From contig JBJXEA010000027.1 of NCBI GenBank assembly GCA_046155285.1, positions 62,001 to 126,000 on the forward strand: a stretch of 64,000 nucleotides of DNA, in the 5' to 3' direction. The DNA comes from CAILHX01 sp046155285 (lineage in GTDB: Bacteria > Pseudomonadota > Gammaproteobacteria > Burkholderiales > Methylophilaceae). Both the position numbers and the translations under genes were made by a program. The notes under the pieces were generated by a model. That model was not told where the DNA came from. It saw nothing but the letters and a program-made list of their open reading frames with translations, and searched no databases. Shown piece after piece: positions 11,201 to 16,502 of this stretch (position 1 is its first letter; each line of letters opens with the position of its first letter).

Positions 11201-11466
11201 CTTATCCGGTGTTGCAAGGGCTGCCTGACCCTTATACGCCAGCCGTTAACATCCCACCTCCTGATGATATAGAAACAATCAACAACATCACCAATGGCAT
11301 CCTCAGCGGCCTGGAAGAAGATCTCAATGGAGACGACAACAATGACATATTCGGCAACGAGGATGACTTATTCAAGCCTCTTCAACTGGCGCTAGTCAGT
11401 GAAGATGGCGTAGAAAGTATCTTGGAACTGGAAGTACCGAAAGGCAAGGTGTTGACATGTCAATAA
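5203..11466 (+). CDS. Filamentous-haemagglutinin-type TPS exoprotein with adhesin repeats and GLUG motifs
   Basis: This 2087-residue secreted protein starts with an extended signal peptide region (residues 1-28: MNHCYRLVWSQ, then AWVAVTE), then a signal peptide ending in ALA. The TPS/haemagglutination-activity domain runs to about residue 190 and includes INQATQRAIINW and FLLNQHGTYFAPG. A Gly/Asn-rich beta-helix region follows to about 600. Then come 13 tandem units of roughly 57-63 residues (SLVGS..ND.VG...SNGNYVV...W.NG...AGAVTWGNG), and a GLUG-motif region near 1670-1960. The end is acidic and Pro-rich. It is probably a large cell-surface adhesin exported by the upstream transporter. The start has a GGGAG ribosome binding site. 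The downstream FecR gene overlaps its end by 10 bases. Confidence 0.9.
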   Translation: MNHCYRLVWSQVHSAWVAVTETARSHGKTKSSKQATSPSRRRGALAPMLSIAPRAALLLALSPAALAATVTAPATNALPTGGVVAAGSATISSAGSVMNINQATQRAIINWSGGFDVGSNATVNITQINNQAVLLNRVLSNSPSRIFGQINANGHVFLLNQHGTYFAPGSQINVGGLLASTMDVADNDFMNNSSNSLSNAGGGLIEALGNINAGSVALVGNNISNSGNIIATTVSLVSGDTVAVDLTGNNLIRARIVDPALSASIANSGTITAAMVTMSAGQAQNALSSIVNNTGTIRAVGLSNEGGVISLVADVAILTGGLNASGTTGGNISINADHLLQAAAVSADGTSGAGGNIAITANNIIQTSSTNLSANSVSGTGGNITVAAGQAAGGRLFSSATMSSNGDTGGNITVTGNEIVLRDAHLDASGKHGGGNILVGGDLHGANAAIANAQNVAINFSSTFKANANNSGNGGKVVVWSDNTTKFFGDISARGGAISGDGGQIEVSGKQSVSFGGFANAGAPHGTNGTFLLDPKNIIIAASGGGASVIDLVDPLIGANNLFGQNATVLSNGNIVVLNPLDDFVSANADSGAVHLFNGTTGALISSIVGSTTNDQVGSNGITVLSNGNFVVRSSGWDNSVGAISQAGAVTWGNASTGFLGGGGAVNSANSLIGVTAGDSIGSSGVTALSNGNYVVGSGSWDNGGVVDAGAATWGNGTSGTVGTVSAANSLVGATLNDKVGFFGIKALNNGNYVVSNYQWNNGGIVDAGAVTWVDGSTGFTSNSSNTISSANSLVGSATNDRVGINTIVEITDGAFDNYLVSSAFWNDGGVVDAGAVTWVNGSTGLTSNGINTISAANSLVGASANDLVGIANILTLTNGNYVVSSYNWDNGATVNAGAVTWGNGSTGIAGTVSTINSLYGTTANDQVGGQGNPLALSNGNYVIVSGYWGDGVNTNVGAVTWGNGTTGTTGAVSSSNSLIGSTTNDQIGTGGIVELTGNGNYLVKSYGWDNGAATEAGAVTWGSGTSGVYGVLNSGNSLVGSTANDFSFTDVTTLSNGNYVVRSATWDNGGIVDAGAATWGNGATGISGVVSAANSLVGTMTNDEVSNGGVTALSNGNYVVSSYNWDNGATNDAGAATWGNGTTGITGAVSAVNSLVGSTVQDYVGGSGITALSNGNYVVGSSEWDNGATINAGAATWANGTSGITGAINGGNSLVGTTGFDGISSNGIAALTGNGNYVVLSNNWNDGVATSVGAVTWGNGSTGITGAVSSANSLVGSATSDHVGSNFVETLSNGNYVVKSYAWNNGAIVDAGAVTWGNGAGGTVGAVSSANSLVGGTTDDLQSSSITQLSGNNVLVKSQDYDNGAVNSGRVQIYDGSAGGGSDPATGQTYAFNPGTDATITAASITAITNTGTAVTLQANNDITVNTAIISNNGGGNGGDLTLAAGRSILLNANITTDNGALTLVGNNIAGNGVVDAYRAPGTAVITMAAGTTINAGTGYVTVYLADGAGNTNTTGGDITLENITAGTLLVNNSGSDGDIIANGAINVTNFDLDNGKWRQVIASLPTFNASNFTITAGTFTRAKGGDGLSAATAYQIADVYGLQGLGSTGMLSKYSKLVNNINASGTSGWNGGLGFDPIGNNGGGNEFYGGFDGQNFTISNLTINRPASYVGLFGSAAGGSSISNLVLSGGSVTGNHNTGALAGEQYGTVTNVTSSVTVNGHGNSVGGLVGLNGGTINNSIVSGDVTGTGSFTGGLIGWQISGSVNNSHATGDTVQGNSYTGGLVGKNAGVITNSSADNDVTGLQYLGGLVGVNNGSIVDAYATGDVSGVDDIGGLVGWNTGIINIAYATGDVSGHNDTGGLVGWNDSGTIDVAFATGDASGNDWVGGLVGYNGGSVSDAFAAGDVDGNDFVGGLAGSNALSINNTYSIGTVSGNAVNHGGLVGENVGSVTNSFWDMDSSGLTTSFGGTGLTSAEMRTASTFTSAGWDGATIWTLADGAYPVLQGLPDPYTPAVNIPPPDDIETINNITNGILSGLEEDLNGDDNNDIFGNEDDLFKPLQLALVSEDGVESILELEVPKGKVLTCQ
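5321..5377. repeat. REP-like inverted repeat inside the exoprotein signal-peptide region
   Basis: GTAGGAGGGGCGCCCTCGCC at 5321-5340 is mirrored, with a few mismatches, by GCCGAGGGCGGCGCTCCTAC at 5358-5377. The core (GTAGGAG, then GCGCCCTCG) looks like the REP family common in many Proteobacteria. Here it is read in frame as part of the exoprotein: the left arm gives the basic RRRGALAP stretch and the right arm starts the hydrophobic core RAALLLAL of the signal peptide. Confidence 0.75.
7021..9345 (+). repeat. Coding tandem repeats, 13 units of about 170-190 bp
   Basis: Thirteen consecutive units each encode a segment starting SLVGS-type, followed by ND.VG, a SNGNYVV strand, a W.NG turn and AGAVTWGNG. 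The last unit is degenerate (NSGRVQIYDGS). From memory this resembles the adhesin repeats catalogued as DUF5649. Units differ at many positions, including silent ones, so the expansion is old rather than recent slippage. Confidence 0.85.
10210..11080 (+). repeat. GLUG-motif coding repeats of the exoprotein
   Basis: About nine units of 26-30 residues carry the pattern VGGLVG.N.G.I..S.ATGDVSG, the GLUG motif known from adhesins and IgA-peptidase-like surface proteins. They form a probable beta-solenoid next to the C-terminal end of the exoprotein. The block ends at NSFWDMDSSG, a common closing motif of GLUG arrays. Confidence 0.85.
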
Positions 11467-12332
11467 ATCAGGGGCTAGAGTTTAGAACAGCACAAAGCCT
11501 GACCACCCCCGCCGCAAGCGGCGACCCCTCCTCATCGAGGAGGGGAGCAGCAACCTTCCCCTCCTTGCAAAAGGAGGGGTGGCGCGAAAGCGCCGGGGTG
11601 GTAGCGGCTCAAGCCAACAAACTCATCGTCTCACTATGCATCGGCTTGCTGTTGCTCACGGGCAACGCTTTCGCCGATGGTAAGTTGTCGCATCTGTCTG
11701 GTGCTGTGACCGTGCAAAAAGCTGATGGCAGCAAGGTCGCGGCGACCCCCGGTGCAGAAGTGAAGCAAGGCGATACTGTATTGACTGGCGTTAATGGCTT
11801 CGCTCGCATGGAAACCACCGACGGCGGCGAGATTGTGTTGCGGCCTAATTCTGAGTTCAAGATAGAGAAATACAACTATGACAAGGCCAAGCCGGAAGAG
11901 GATAGCTTTGTCTATAACATGGTCAAGGGTGGGTTGCGTACCGTGACCGGCTTGATTGGTAAGCGTGGTAACAAGGATGCATATCTAGGCAAGACTCCGA
12001 CTTCTACCATCGGTATCCGTGGCACTTTCTTTGAAGTGCGAGTGTGTGGTGAGTGTGGCTCTTTGCCTAAGGGAACTTACTTCTCGGTGCGTAGTGGTTC
12101 TATCAGTACCGGCAATAGCTTTGGCGACATCACCATGACCGCGGGGCAGATTGTGTTTGTGCCGCCTAACGGCGCACCGCAAGTGTTGCTGCGTGATCCT
12201 GGTATCGGCTTTACGCCTCCGGCAGATATTCCTAAACTGGAAGATAAGAAGCCTGATGGGGGTGGCGAGGATGACGGTGCACCACCCGCAGGTGAGGCGG
12301 GTGATGGTGAGGTGAATTGCTCGATTCAGTAA
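11457..12332 (+). CDS. FecR-domain exported protein of the TPS locus
   Basis: The open frame codes 291 residues. A hydrophobic signal segment (LIVSLCIGLLLLTGNAFA) sits unusually deep, at about 57-74. A FecR/OmpA-anchor-like domain follows (GAVTVQKADGS, GDTVLTGVNGFARM, then a STIGIRGT motif), and the C-terminus is acidic and Gly-rich. FecR domains without a cytoplasmic anti-sigma part are common next to large adhesins and are thought to act in the periplasm or at the surface. The ATG at 11457 overlaps the exoprotein end by 10 bases, suggesting coupled translation. However, the first 50 or so codons are largely palindromic repeat DNA, and a GTG at 11598 just before the signal segment is an alternative start. 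Confidence 0.75.
   Translation: MSINQGLEFRTAQSLTTPAASGDPSSSRRGAATFPSLQKEGWRESAGVVAAQANKLIVSLCIGLLLLTGNAFADGKLSHLSGAVTVQKADGSKVAATPGAEVKQGDTVLTGVNGFARMETTDGGEIVLRPNSEFKIEKYNYDKAKPEEDSFVYNMVKGGLRTVTGLIGKRGNKDAYLGKTPTSTIGIRGTFFEVRVCGECGSLPKGTYFSVRSGSISTGNSFGDITMTAGQIVFVPPNGAPQVLLRDPGIGFTPPADIPKLEDKKPDGGGEDDGAPPAGEAGDGEVNCSIQ
11503..11601. repeat. CCACCCC...GGGGTGG palindromic repeat (family B) inside the FecR reading frame
   Basis: This 99-base element is bounded by CCACCCCC and GGGGTGG, with inner hairpins GCCGCAAGCGGC, CCCCTCCTCATCGAGGAGGGG and CCCCTCCTTGCAAAAGGAGG. The same element recurs at 12415-12509, 14476-14620 and 41428-41546. Here it is translated (PAASGDPSSSRRG and later residues) ahead of the FecR signal segment. 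Confidence 0.8.
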
Positions 12333-12340
12333 CTCGGTCG

Positions 12341-12567
12341 CCCCTTCCCCCTCACAGGGGGAAGGCTGGGATGGGGGTGAGATGGTTGCATGTTTGAAAC
12401 TTCTAATCTTCTGACCACCCCCGCCGCGAGCGGCGACCCCTCCTCGTCGAGGAAGGGATTTGGCAATCCCCTCCTTTTTAAGGAGGGGTGGCGCAAAGCG
12501 CCGGGGTGGTTATAAATTTGACACTTCTCGCCCCCACCCTTACCCTCCCCCTAAAATGGGGAGGGAG
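12341..12567. repeat. Composite intergenic repeat: family A copy interrupted by family B
   Basis: The 323-base gap between the FecR gene and the glycine-zipper gene is almost filled by repeats. It opens with CCCTTCCCCCTCAC...GGGGGAAGG and GGGGGTGAGATGGTT, as in the copy at 4987. It is interrupted by a family B element, then resumes with AAATTTGACACTTCTCGCCC and CCCTCCCC...GGGGAGGG. No gene is seen in the gap. Confidence 0.75.
12415..12509. repeat. Family B palindromic repeat nested in family A
   Basis: A 95-base element bounded by CCACCCCC and GGGGTGG, close in sequence to the copy inside the FecR frame (11503-11601). It contains the hairpins GCCGCGAGCGGC and CCCCTCCTTTTTAAGGAGGGG. It lies between two parts of the family A element. 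Confidence 0.8.
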
Positions 12568-12580
12568 CTAAGGACAATAA

Positions 12581-12617
12581 AAAACCGTTGGTGCTTTGAT
12601 TAAGCACCAACGGTTTT
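12581..12617 (-). terminator. Rho-independent terminator of the glycine-zipper gene
   Basis: A perfect 16-base inverted repeat (AAAACCGTTGGTGCTT, loop TGATT, AAGCACCAACGGTTTT) is followed on the minus strand by a run of T. It lies 39 bases beyond the stop of the gene at 12656. Confidence 0.85.
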
Positions 12618-12655
12618 AGTGGCTTCGGCCTTTTGAGCTTTAAGCCACGTTAAAC

Positions 12656-13273
12656 CTACCAACCACCTCTGCCGTAACGCCTATCCCAATCGCGGCTTCC
12701 ATCCCGATTCCCCTGTTCTAAATAGCTGGTTCTACCTACCCCAATTTCCGGAGCCACTGTCACCCGCATACGAATAGTTTCGCCCGGGTCATTAGGCATC
12801 ACTGTGGTGTAGTCGCGCCCATTGTAGCGATAGCTAACCAAGTAACCACGCGTCACCGTTTGCCAGCTATCCTCACTATGGCAACGCTCAATCGGGCGTG
12901 TACTGTAGCTGTTGTAACCATTATTGCTATTGCCCAGTCTGTCGCCGACTATGGCACCGGTAGCAGCACCTATGGCGGAGGTGACTATACGTCCTTTACC
13001 TTTGCCCACGGTGCCGCCCAGTAATCCGCCGGCGATACCACCGATGATGGAGCCACCGATGTTACGCTCGCCGGAATTGTATGAAGATCCACTTTGTTCA
13101 TATTCAGTGCGACATTCTTGATGTGGTACGTTGATGGTTTCTGTGCGCGGATTGACCGAAATCACCTGCGCGGTTTCGTAATAAACTTCGTCAGCCGAGA
13201 CCGACATGGCTGGTAGTGCGATTGCACCGGTCATTAGCAGCGCGGTGCTCAGTTTTGAAACTTTCACAATCAT
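12656..13273 (-). CDS. Glycine-zipper 2TM (17 kDa surface antigen-like) envelope protein
   Basis: This 205-residue protein has a cleavable signal peptide ending VSADE. A classic double glycine zipper lies at about residues 72-112 (IGGSIIGGIAGGLLGG, then AIGAATGAIVGD). The C-terminal domain has YLVSYRYNGRDYTTVMPNDPG, typical of the Rickettsia 17 kDa antigen/RcpC-like family. There is no lipobox Cys at the cleavage site, so it is probably periplasmic or outer-membrane-inserted rather than lipidated. Its exact role is unknown; relatives affect envelope integrity. An AAGGAGATG-like start region and a strong downstream terminator indicate a single-gene transcript. Confidence 0.85.
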   Translation of the reverse strand: MIVKVSKLSTALLMTGAIALPAMSVSADEVYYETAQVISVNPRTETINVPHQECRTEYEQSGSSYNSGERNIGGSIIGGIAGGLLGGTVGKGKGRIVTSAIGAATGAIVGDRLGNSNNGYNSYSTRPIERCHSEDSWQTVTRGYLVSYRYNGRDYTTVMPNDPGETIRMRVTVAPEIGVGRTSYLEQGNRDGSRDWDRRYGRGGW

Positions 13274-13384
13274 CTCCTTGATTTAAGCTGCCGATGTTGG
13301 CAGTTGAGTGTATTAACGGAGAGCGATTGACGCTAGTTGACGGCGTTACAAACATTTACATTTGAACTATTAAGAATTGAACCG

Positions 13385-13414
13385 TGTAAGGTTTGTTGGA
13401 ACTTTGTGACCAAG
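13385..13414 (+). promoter_or_regulatory. Candidate ECF promoter TGTAAG-N17-GACCAA
   Basis: TGTAAG at 13385-13390 is separated by exactly 17 bases from GACCAAG at 13408-13414. The same bipartite element with the same spacing precedes the EF-hand gene (37875) and the bufA2-like gene (40926, minus strand). It lies about 90 bases upstream of the ATG at 13501. The -35 half resembles known ECF promoters (TGTAAC type). Inferred target: the sigma factor at 37204-37800. Confidence 0.6.
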
Positions 13415-13500
13415 GTTACAGACGAAAGGTTTATGATGCGTTGAAATACACTCCATCACCCATAGTCGCTATTAAAAACAACTTTTTACAGGAGAGAGCC

Positions 13501-14466
13501 ATGCGTATCACCTTACATCTACTTGCATTACTAGCACTGTGTACCACCAATTTACAAGCCGCTGAAACCGACAAAAACTGCGCTATGGGCATGGTGATGG
13601 GCGCAGAAGTACCGACCGATTGCTCGGTAAATACCATGGTTGATGGCAAGCAACTTTGCTTTTCCAGCGAAAAATCCAAAGAGATGTTCCTCGCCAACCA
13701 AGACGAGAACATGATGAAAATGCAGGATTTCAAGAAAAAAATGATGCCTGCCGCCGAAGAGGTCATGAAAGAGAAAATCAGCACCGAGCAAGCACGCGCC
13801 ATGCTAAAAAATGCCTCTGCCACCAATATTGTAGATTTTTCTGGCAAAGATTTGAGCTACCAAGACTTGAGCCACATGGATTTGCGCTACGCTAAGTTTG
13901 TGGATACCAATTTATTTGGTTCTGACCTGCGCGGCTCGGACTTCACTGGCGCGGATATGCGGCAGGCCTACCTCAACATCGCCCGTATCGAAGGCACCAA
14001 CTTCAACGGCGCCAACCTCACCGATGCCATCATTTTTCAGCCCATTTTTGAGAAAAATCAATTCAAGAACACCATCTTAGTCAATGCCCGCATGATAGGC
14101 ACGCTGGGAACGGTGGACATGAGCGGCGCGGATATCAGTAAGGGTCGTTTCGGCTTAGACATCGGCAACCAGCCTATGGGCGCGATGCGTTTTGAAAGTG
14201 CTGGAGGCAAGTTCATCGGCACCAACTTTGAGGGCGCAGACCTCAACCGCTCAAAACTTCAGTTCTGCGATTTCACCGGTGCTAATTTGCGTAACACCAA
14301 CCTGTTCCGCGCCGATTTCAGTAAGTCTGATTTGACCGGCGCTGATTTGACCGGCGCTGATGTGGGTGAAGCCGTGTTTGACGGCACGATTATGAAGGAT
14401 GTGAAAGGGCTAGAGTCGGTAAAGGGCTGGGATACGATTAAGGGTAAGTGCGAGGGGTGTAAATAG
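13501..14466 (+). CDS. Exported YHS-like/pentapeptide-repeat protein
   Basis: With the start at ATG 13501 (AGGAGAGAGCC upstream) the product is 321 residues with a signal peptide ending LQA. The frame is open back to 13393, but the signal peptide and ribosome binding site decide the start. Residues 25-75 hold a Cys/Met-rich module (NCAMGMVMG, TDCSVNTM, DGKQLCFSS, then SKEMF) that looks like a YHS-type metal-binding domain. After a charged, Met-rich helix come about 200 residues of pentapeptide repeats (A-D/N-L-x-x, for example ADLTGADLTGAD). Location is periplasmic. A metal-related envelope role is inferred from the Cys/Met content and the shared promoter element. Confidence 0.75.
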   Translation: MRITLHLLALLALCTTNLQAAETDKNCAMGMVMGAEVPTDCSVNTMVDGKQLCFSSEKSKEMFLANQDENMMKMQDFKKKMMPAAEEVMKEKISTEQARAMLKNASATNIVDFSGKDLSYQDLSHMDLRYAKFVDTNLFGSDLRGSDFTGADMRQAYLNIARIEGTNFNGANLTDAIIFQPIFEKNQFKNTILVNARMIGTLGTVDMSGADISKGRFGLDIGNQPMGAMRFESAGGKFIGTNFEGADLNRSKLQFCDFTGANLRNTNLFRADFSKSDLTGADLTGADVGEAVFDGTIMKDVKGLESVKGWDTIKGKCEGCK

Positions 14467-14475
14467 GCTTCTCAA

Positions 14476-14620
14476 CCACCCCCACCGCAAGCGGCGACCC
14501 CTCCTTAAAAAGGAGGGGAATAAAACCCAGCACGCACTAACCCTTCACATCCTTCACAAGGAGCGCCGAAACTCTTATCCCCTCCTTTCCAAAGAAGGGC
14601 GGCGCAAAGCGCCGGGGTGG
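14476..14620. repeat. Family B palindromic repeat between convergent genes
   Basis: A 145-base copy bounded by CCACCCCC and GGGGTGG, with hairpins CCCCTCCTTAAAAAGGAGGGG and GGCGCAAAGCGCC and a longer non-palindromic middle than the other copies. It fills the gap between the convergent pentapeptide and Crp/Fnr genes and may serve as a transcription barrier; no conventional terminator is seen there. Confidence 0.8.
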
Positions 14621-14634
14621 TTTAATGCAACAGA

Positions 14635-15297
14635 TTAGCCCCTAGCCTGTGCTTGCAGTGCAGCCCGATCCAGCACCTCAATACTCGCTCTGCCCAACTT
14701 CACCCAGCCCTGATTTTCAAATACTTTCAACTCACGGCTCACCACTTCACGCGCACTACCCAGCTCATCGGCAAGCTGCTGGTGCGTTGCCGTTAGGTTG
14801 CCCTGACGCGTCACCAGCAAGCCCGCCAGCCTTGATGCGATGCTGTGAAACGCGACTTCATCCACCAGCACGATCAAGTCGCTAATCAAGTCACCATAAT
14901 TACTCAGCACAAAGCGGCGGAATACTTCGGATTCAACCATGAGTTGATGAAATGTCGCGGCGGGAATCACCACGTCGCGCACAGGCTCTTCTACCACCGT
15001 AGAAGCCGGATAGTGACTACGACCCAGCAAGCAAGTCGTGGTTAGCACACATGTGCCGCCCGCACCGACGCGATACAGCACGATTTCGCGCCCGGATTCG
15101 GAGATTTTGTACACCCGCGAACGCCCTGTAAGCCTCATCACATAAGCGTTGCAGGGATCGGCCTCACGGTAGCCTATGGTACCAATCGGCGCTTCAACAA
15201 TCCGTGCGAATTGTTTGAGTTTGGCTTTGGCGGCTTCGTCCAATTTCGCTAAATCAGGAAAAGTGGAAAGCCACGCCAAGCTGTCGTCTTGAGCCAT
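14635..15297 (-). CDS. Crp/Fnr-family transcriptional regulator
   Basis: The 220-residue protein has a cyclic-nucleotide-binding-like beta-barrel at about residues 15-140 (GREIVLYRVGAGGTC, then the dimer helix) and a Crp-type winged helix. The recognition region is THQQLADELGSAREVVSRELK. There is no N-terminal Cys cluster of the Fnr type; the few Cys residues lie inside the barrel (C48, and two within CVLTTTC). The ligand is unknown. It follows the DUF3095 gene by 9 bases on the same strand, so the two are almost certainly co-transcribed, which hints that it responds to a nucleotide made by that protein. Confidence 0.85.
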   Translation of the reverse strand: MAQDDSLAWLSTFPDLAKLDEAAKAKLKQFARIVEAPIGTIGYREADPCNAYVMRLTGRSRVYKISESGREIVLYRVGAGGTCVLTTTCLLGRSHYPASTVVEEPVRDVVIPAATFHQLMVESEVFRRFVLSNYGDLISDLIVLVDEVAFHSIASRLAGLLVTRQGNLTATHQQLADELGSAREVVSRELKVFENQGWVKLGRASIEVLDRAALQAQARG

Positions 15298-15306
15298 TTT
15301 TAACTC

Positions 15307-16500
15307 CTAGGTTGTTTTCATATTTGCCATCTGTGCCTTCAATCCGCGTGCCGCTAGTGCATAACCGCCATCACTGCCATCCACAAAATGCATGTGGTTG
15401 CCGCTATAAGACTGGACGATGCAAGTGACCAAGGCTTCGCGCGATTTATGCATGCCGAAGACCAGATTTCCAGCGCTATATTCTGCATCCAGAAAGGCTT
15501 GCAGAGCGTCCGCTTGCGCTTCGCTACCGTCCATCACCATGCGCAAAGTGCCGTCGAACTTGCGGAAGTCAGAATTTTCCACTAATTCGTCCCGATAGCC
15601 GCTCCACTGCGTGGCTTCCGTATCCTTGTTGAAAGCAAACAAATACACACCCGCCAAGTTCTGCAATACCATTTTGGTAAGATAACTCACGCGTTTCCAC
15701 ATCGTAAACTGGCTGGCGCGCACCCGCCATTCGTGCAGCAAAATACTCGGGCTAAAGCTCAAGCGCATGATGTTGGCGCGTAGCGGATGATATTCCGCCA
15801 CCTCGCCGTATATCTTTTGGATGTTGGTGAGTACGCGTTGATAGGTCGCCAGATTCACATCGGCGTCAGCGGAAACCGCACCCACCAACAGCGCCAGCTT
15901 GTGGTCATGAAAACTGGGCACGCTCTGCCAGCGGCATTCAAAGCCTTCAAAACTGGCTTCCGCCAAACCTTCGTGTTCCTCCACTTTGAGCACGCCCGCT
16001 GCGTTGAGGGCTTTGACACGCTTTTCCGCCTCTTCCCAACCGCGCCCGGAAAACACCGGCTGGGTGACGTGTGAAGACAAGCGCACCTTGCCCAGTTTCA
16101 CCCAAAACCCTTGCGCCACCAACTCGCTCACCCGCACCAAGCCTACGCGCAAGCCCAACTCAAAACTTTCTCGGGATAGCTGCTGCGCACCGCGCAAAGC
16201 GATGATCACTTGTTCCACCAACACGTCGGGAATAGCAAAAGTCGCGCCATCGCCGCCGAACACAAAAGGCATGTCTATGCTGCGGTCCACGTTCACCACA
16301 GCGGCGATGCAAGCCACACCCACCGTATTCACCTTCTTATAAGCGCCCGCTTCTATTGCCTTGGTAGAGCCTATGACGTCGGCGATCACTATCCACCAAT
16401 CGTGCGGCACGTCCACGTGGGTGCGGCTTTCCGTAGCTTCGGCAAACGATGTGAGGACGGCTAGGTTGCGGTAGAACGATATCTCGGACTGAATAATCAC
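15307..16500 (-). CDS. DUF3095 protein with nucleotide-cyclase-like motifs
   Basis: A 397-residue protein of the DUF3095 family. The N-terminal part reads DWWIVIADVIGSTKAIEAG, then about 40 residues later FVFGGDGATFAIP. These resemble the first metal-binding Asp strand and the GGD turn of class III nucleotidyl cyclases (D-x-x-G-S-T and G-D-G). This is why DUF3095 proteins have been noted as adenylate-cyclase-like. No activity is proven for the family to my knowledge. It lies between an M17 aminopeptidase gene (2 bases upstream) and a Crp/Fnr regulator gene (9 bases downstream), so all three probably share a transcript. Confidence 0.75.
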   Translation of the reverse strand: MIIQSEISFYRNLAVLTSFAEATESRTHVDVPHDWWIVIADVIGSTKAIEAGAYKKVNTVGVACIAAVVNVDRSIDMPFVFGGDGATFAIPDVLVEQVIIALRGAQQLSRESFELGLRVGLVRVSELVAQGFWVKLGKVRLSSHVTQPVFSGRGWEEAEKRVKALNAAGVLKVEEHEGLAEASFEGFECRWQSVPSFHDHKLALLVGAVSADADVNLATYQRVLTNIQKIYGEVAEYHPLRANIMRLSFSPSILLHEWRVRASQFTMWKRVSYLTKMVLQNLAGVYLFAFNKDTEATQWSGYRDELVENSDFRKFDGTLRMVMDGSEAQADALQAFLDAEYSAGNLVFGMHKSREALVTCIVQSYSGNHMHFVDGSDGGYALAARGLKAQMANMKTT

Positions 16501-16502
16501 GG

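Noticed and set aside
11457..12332. FecR-domain protein as anti-sigma partner of the ECF factor at 37204
   Set aside because: It has a signal peptide and no cytoplasmic anti-sigma part, lies 25 kb away, and the sigma factor already has a coupled zinc-finger anti-sigma gene.
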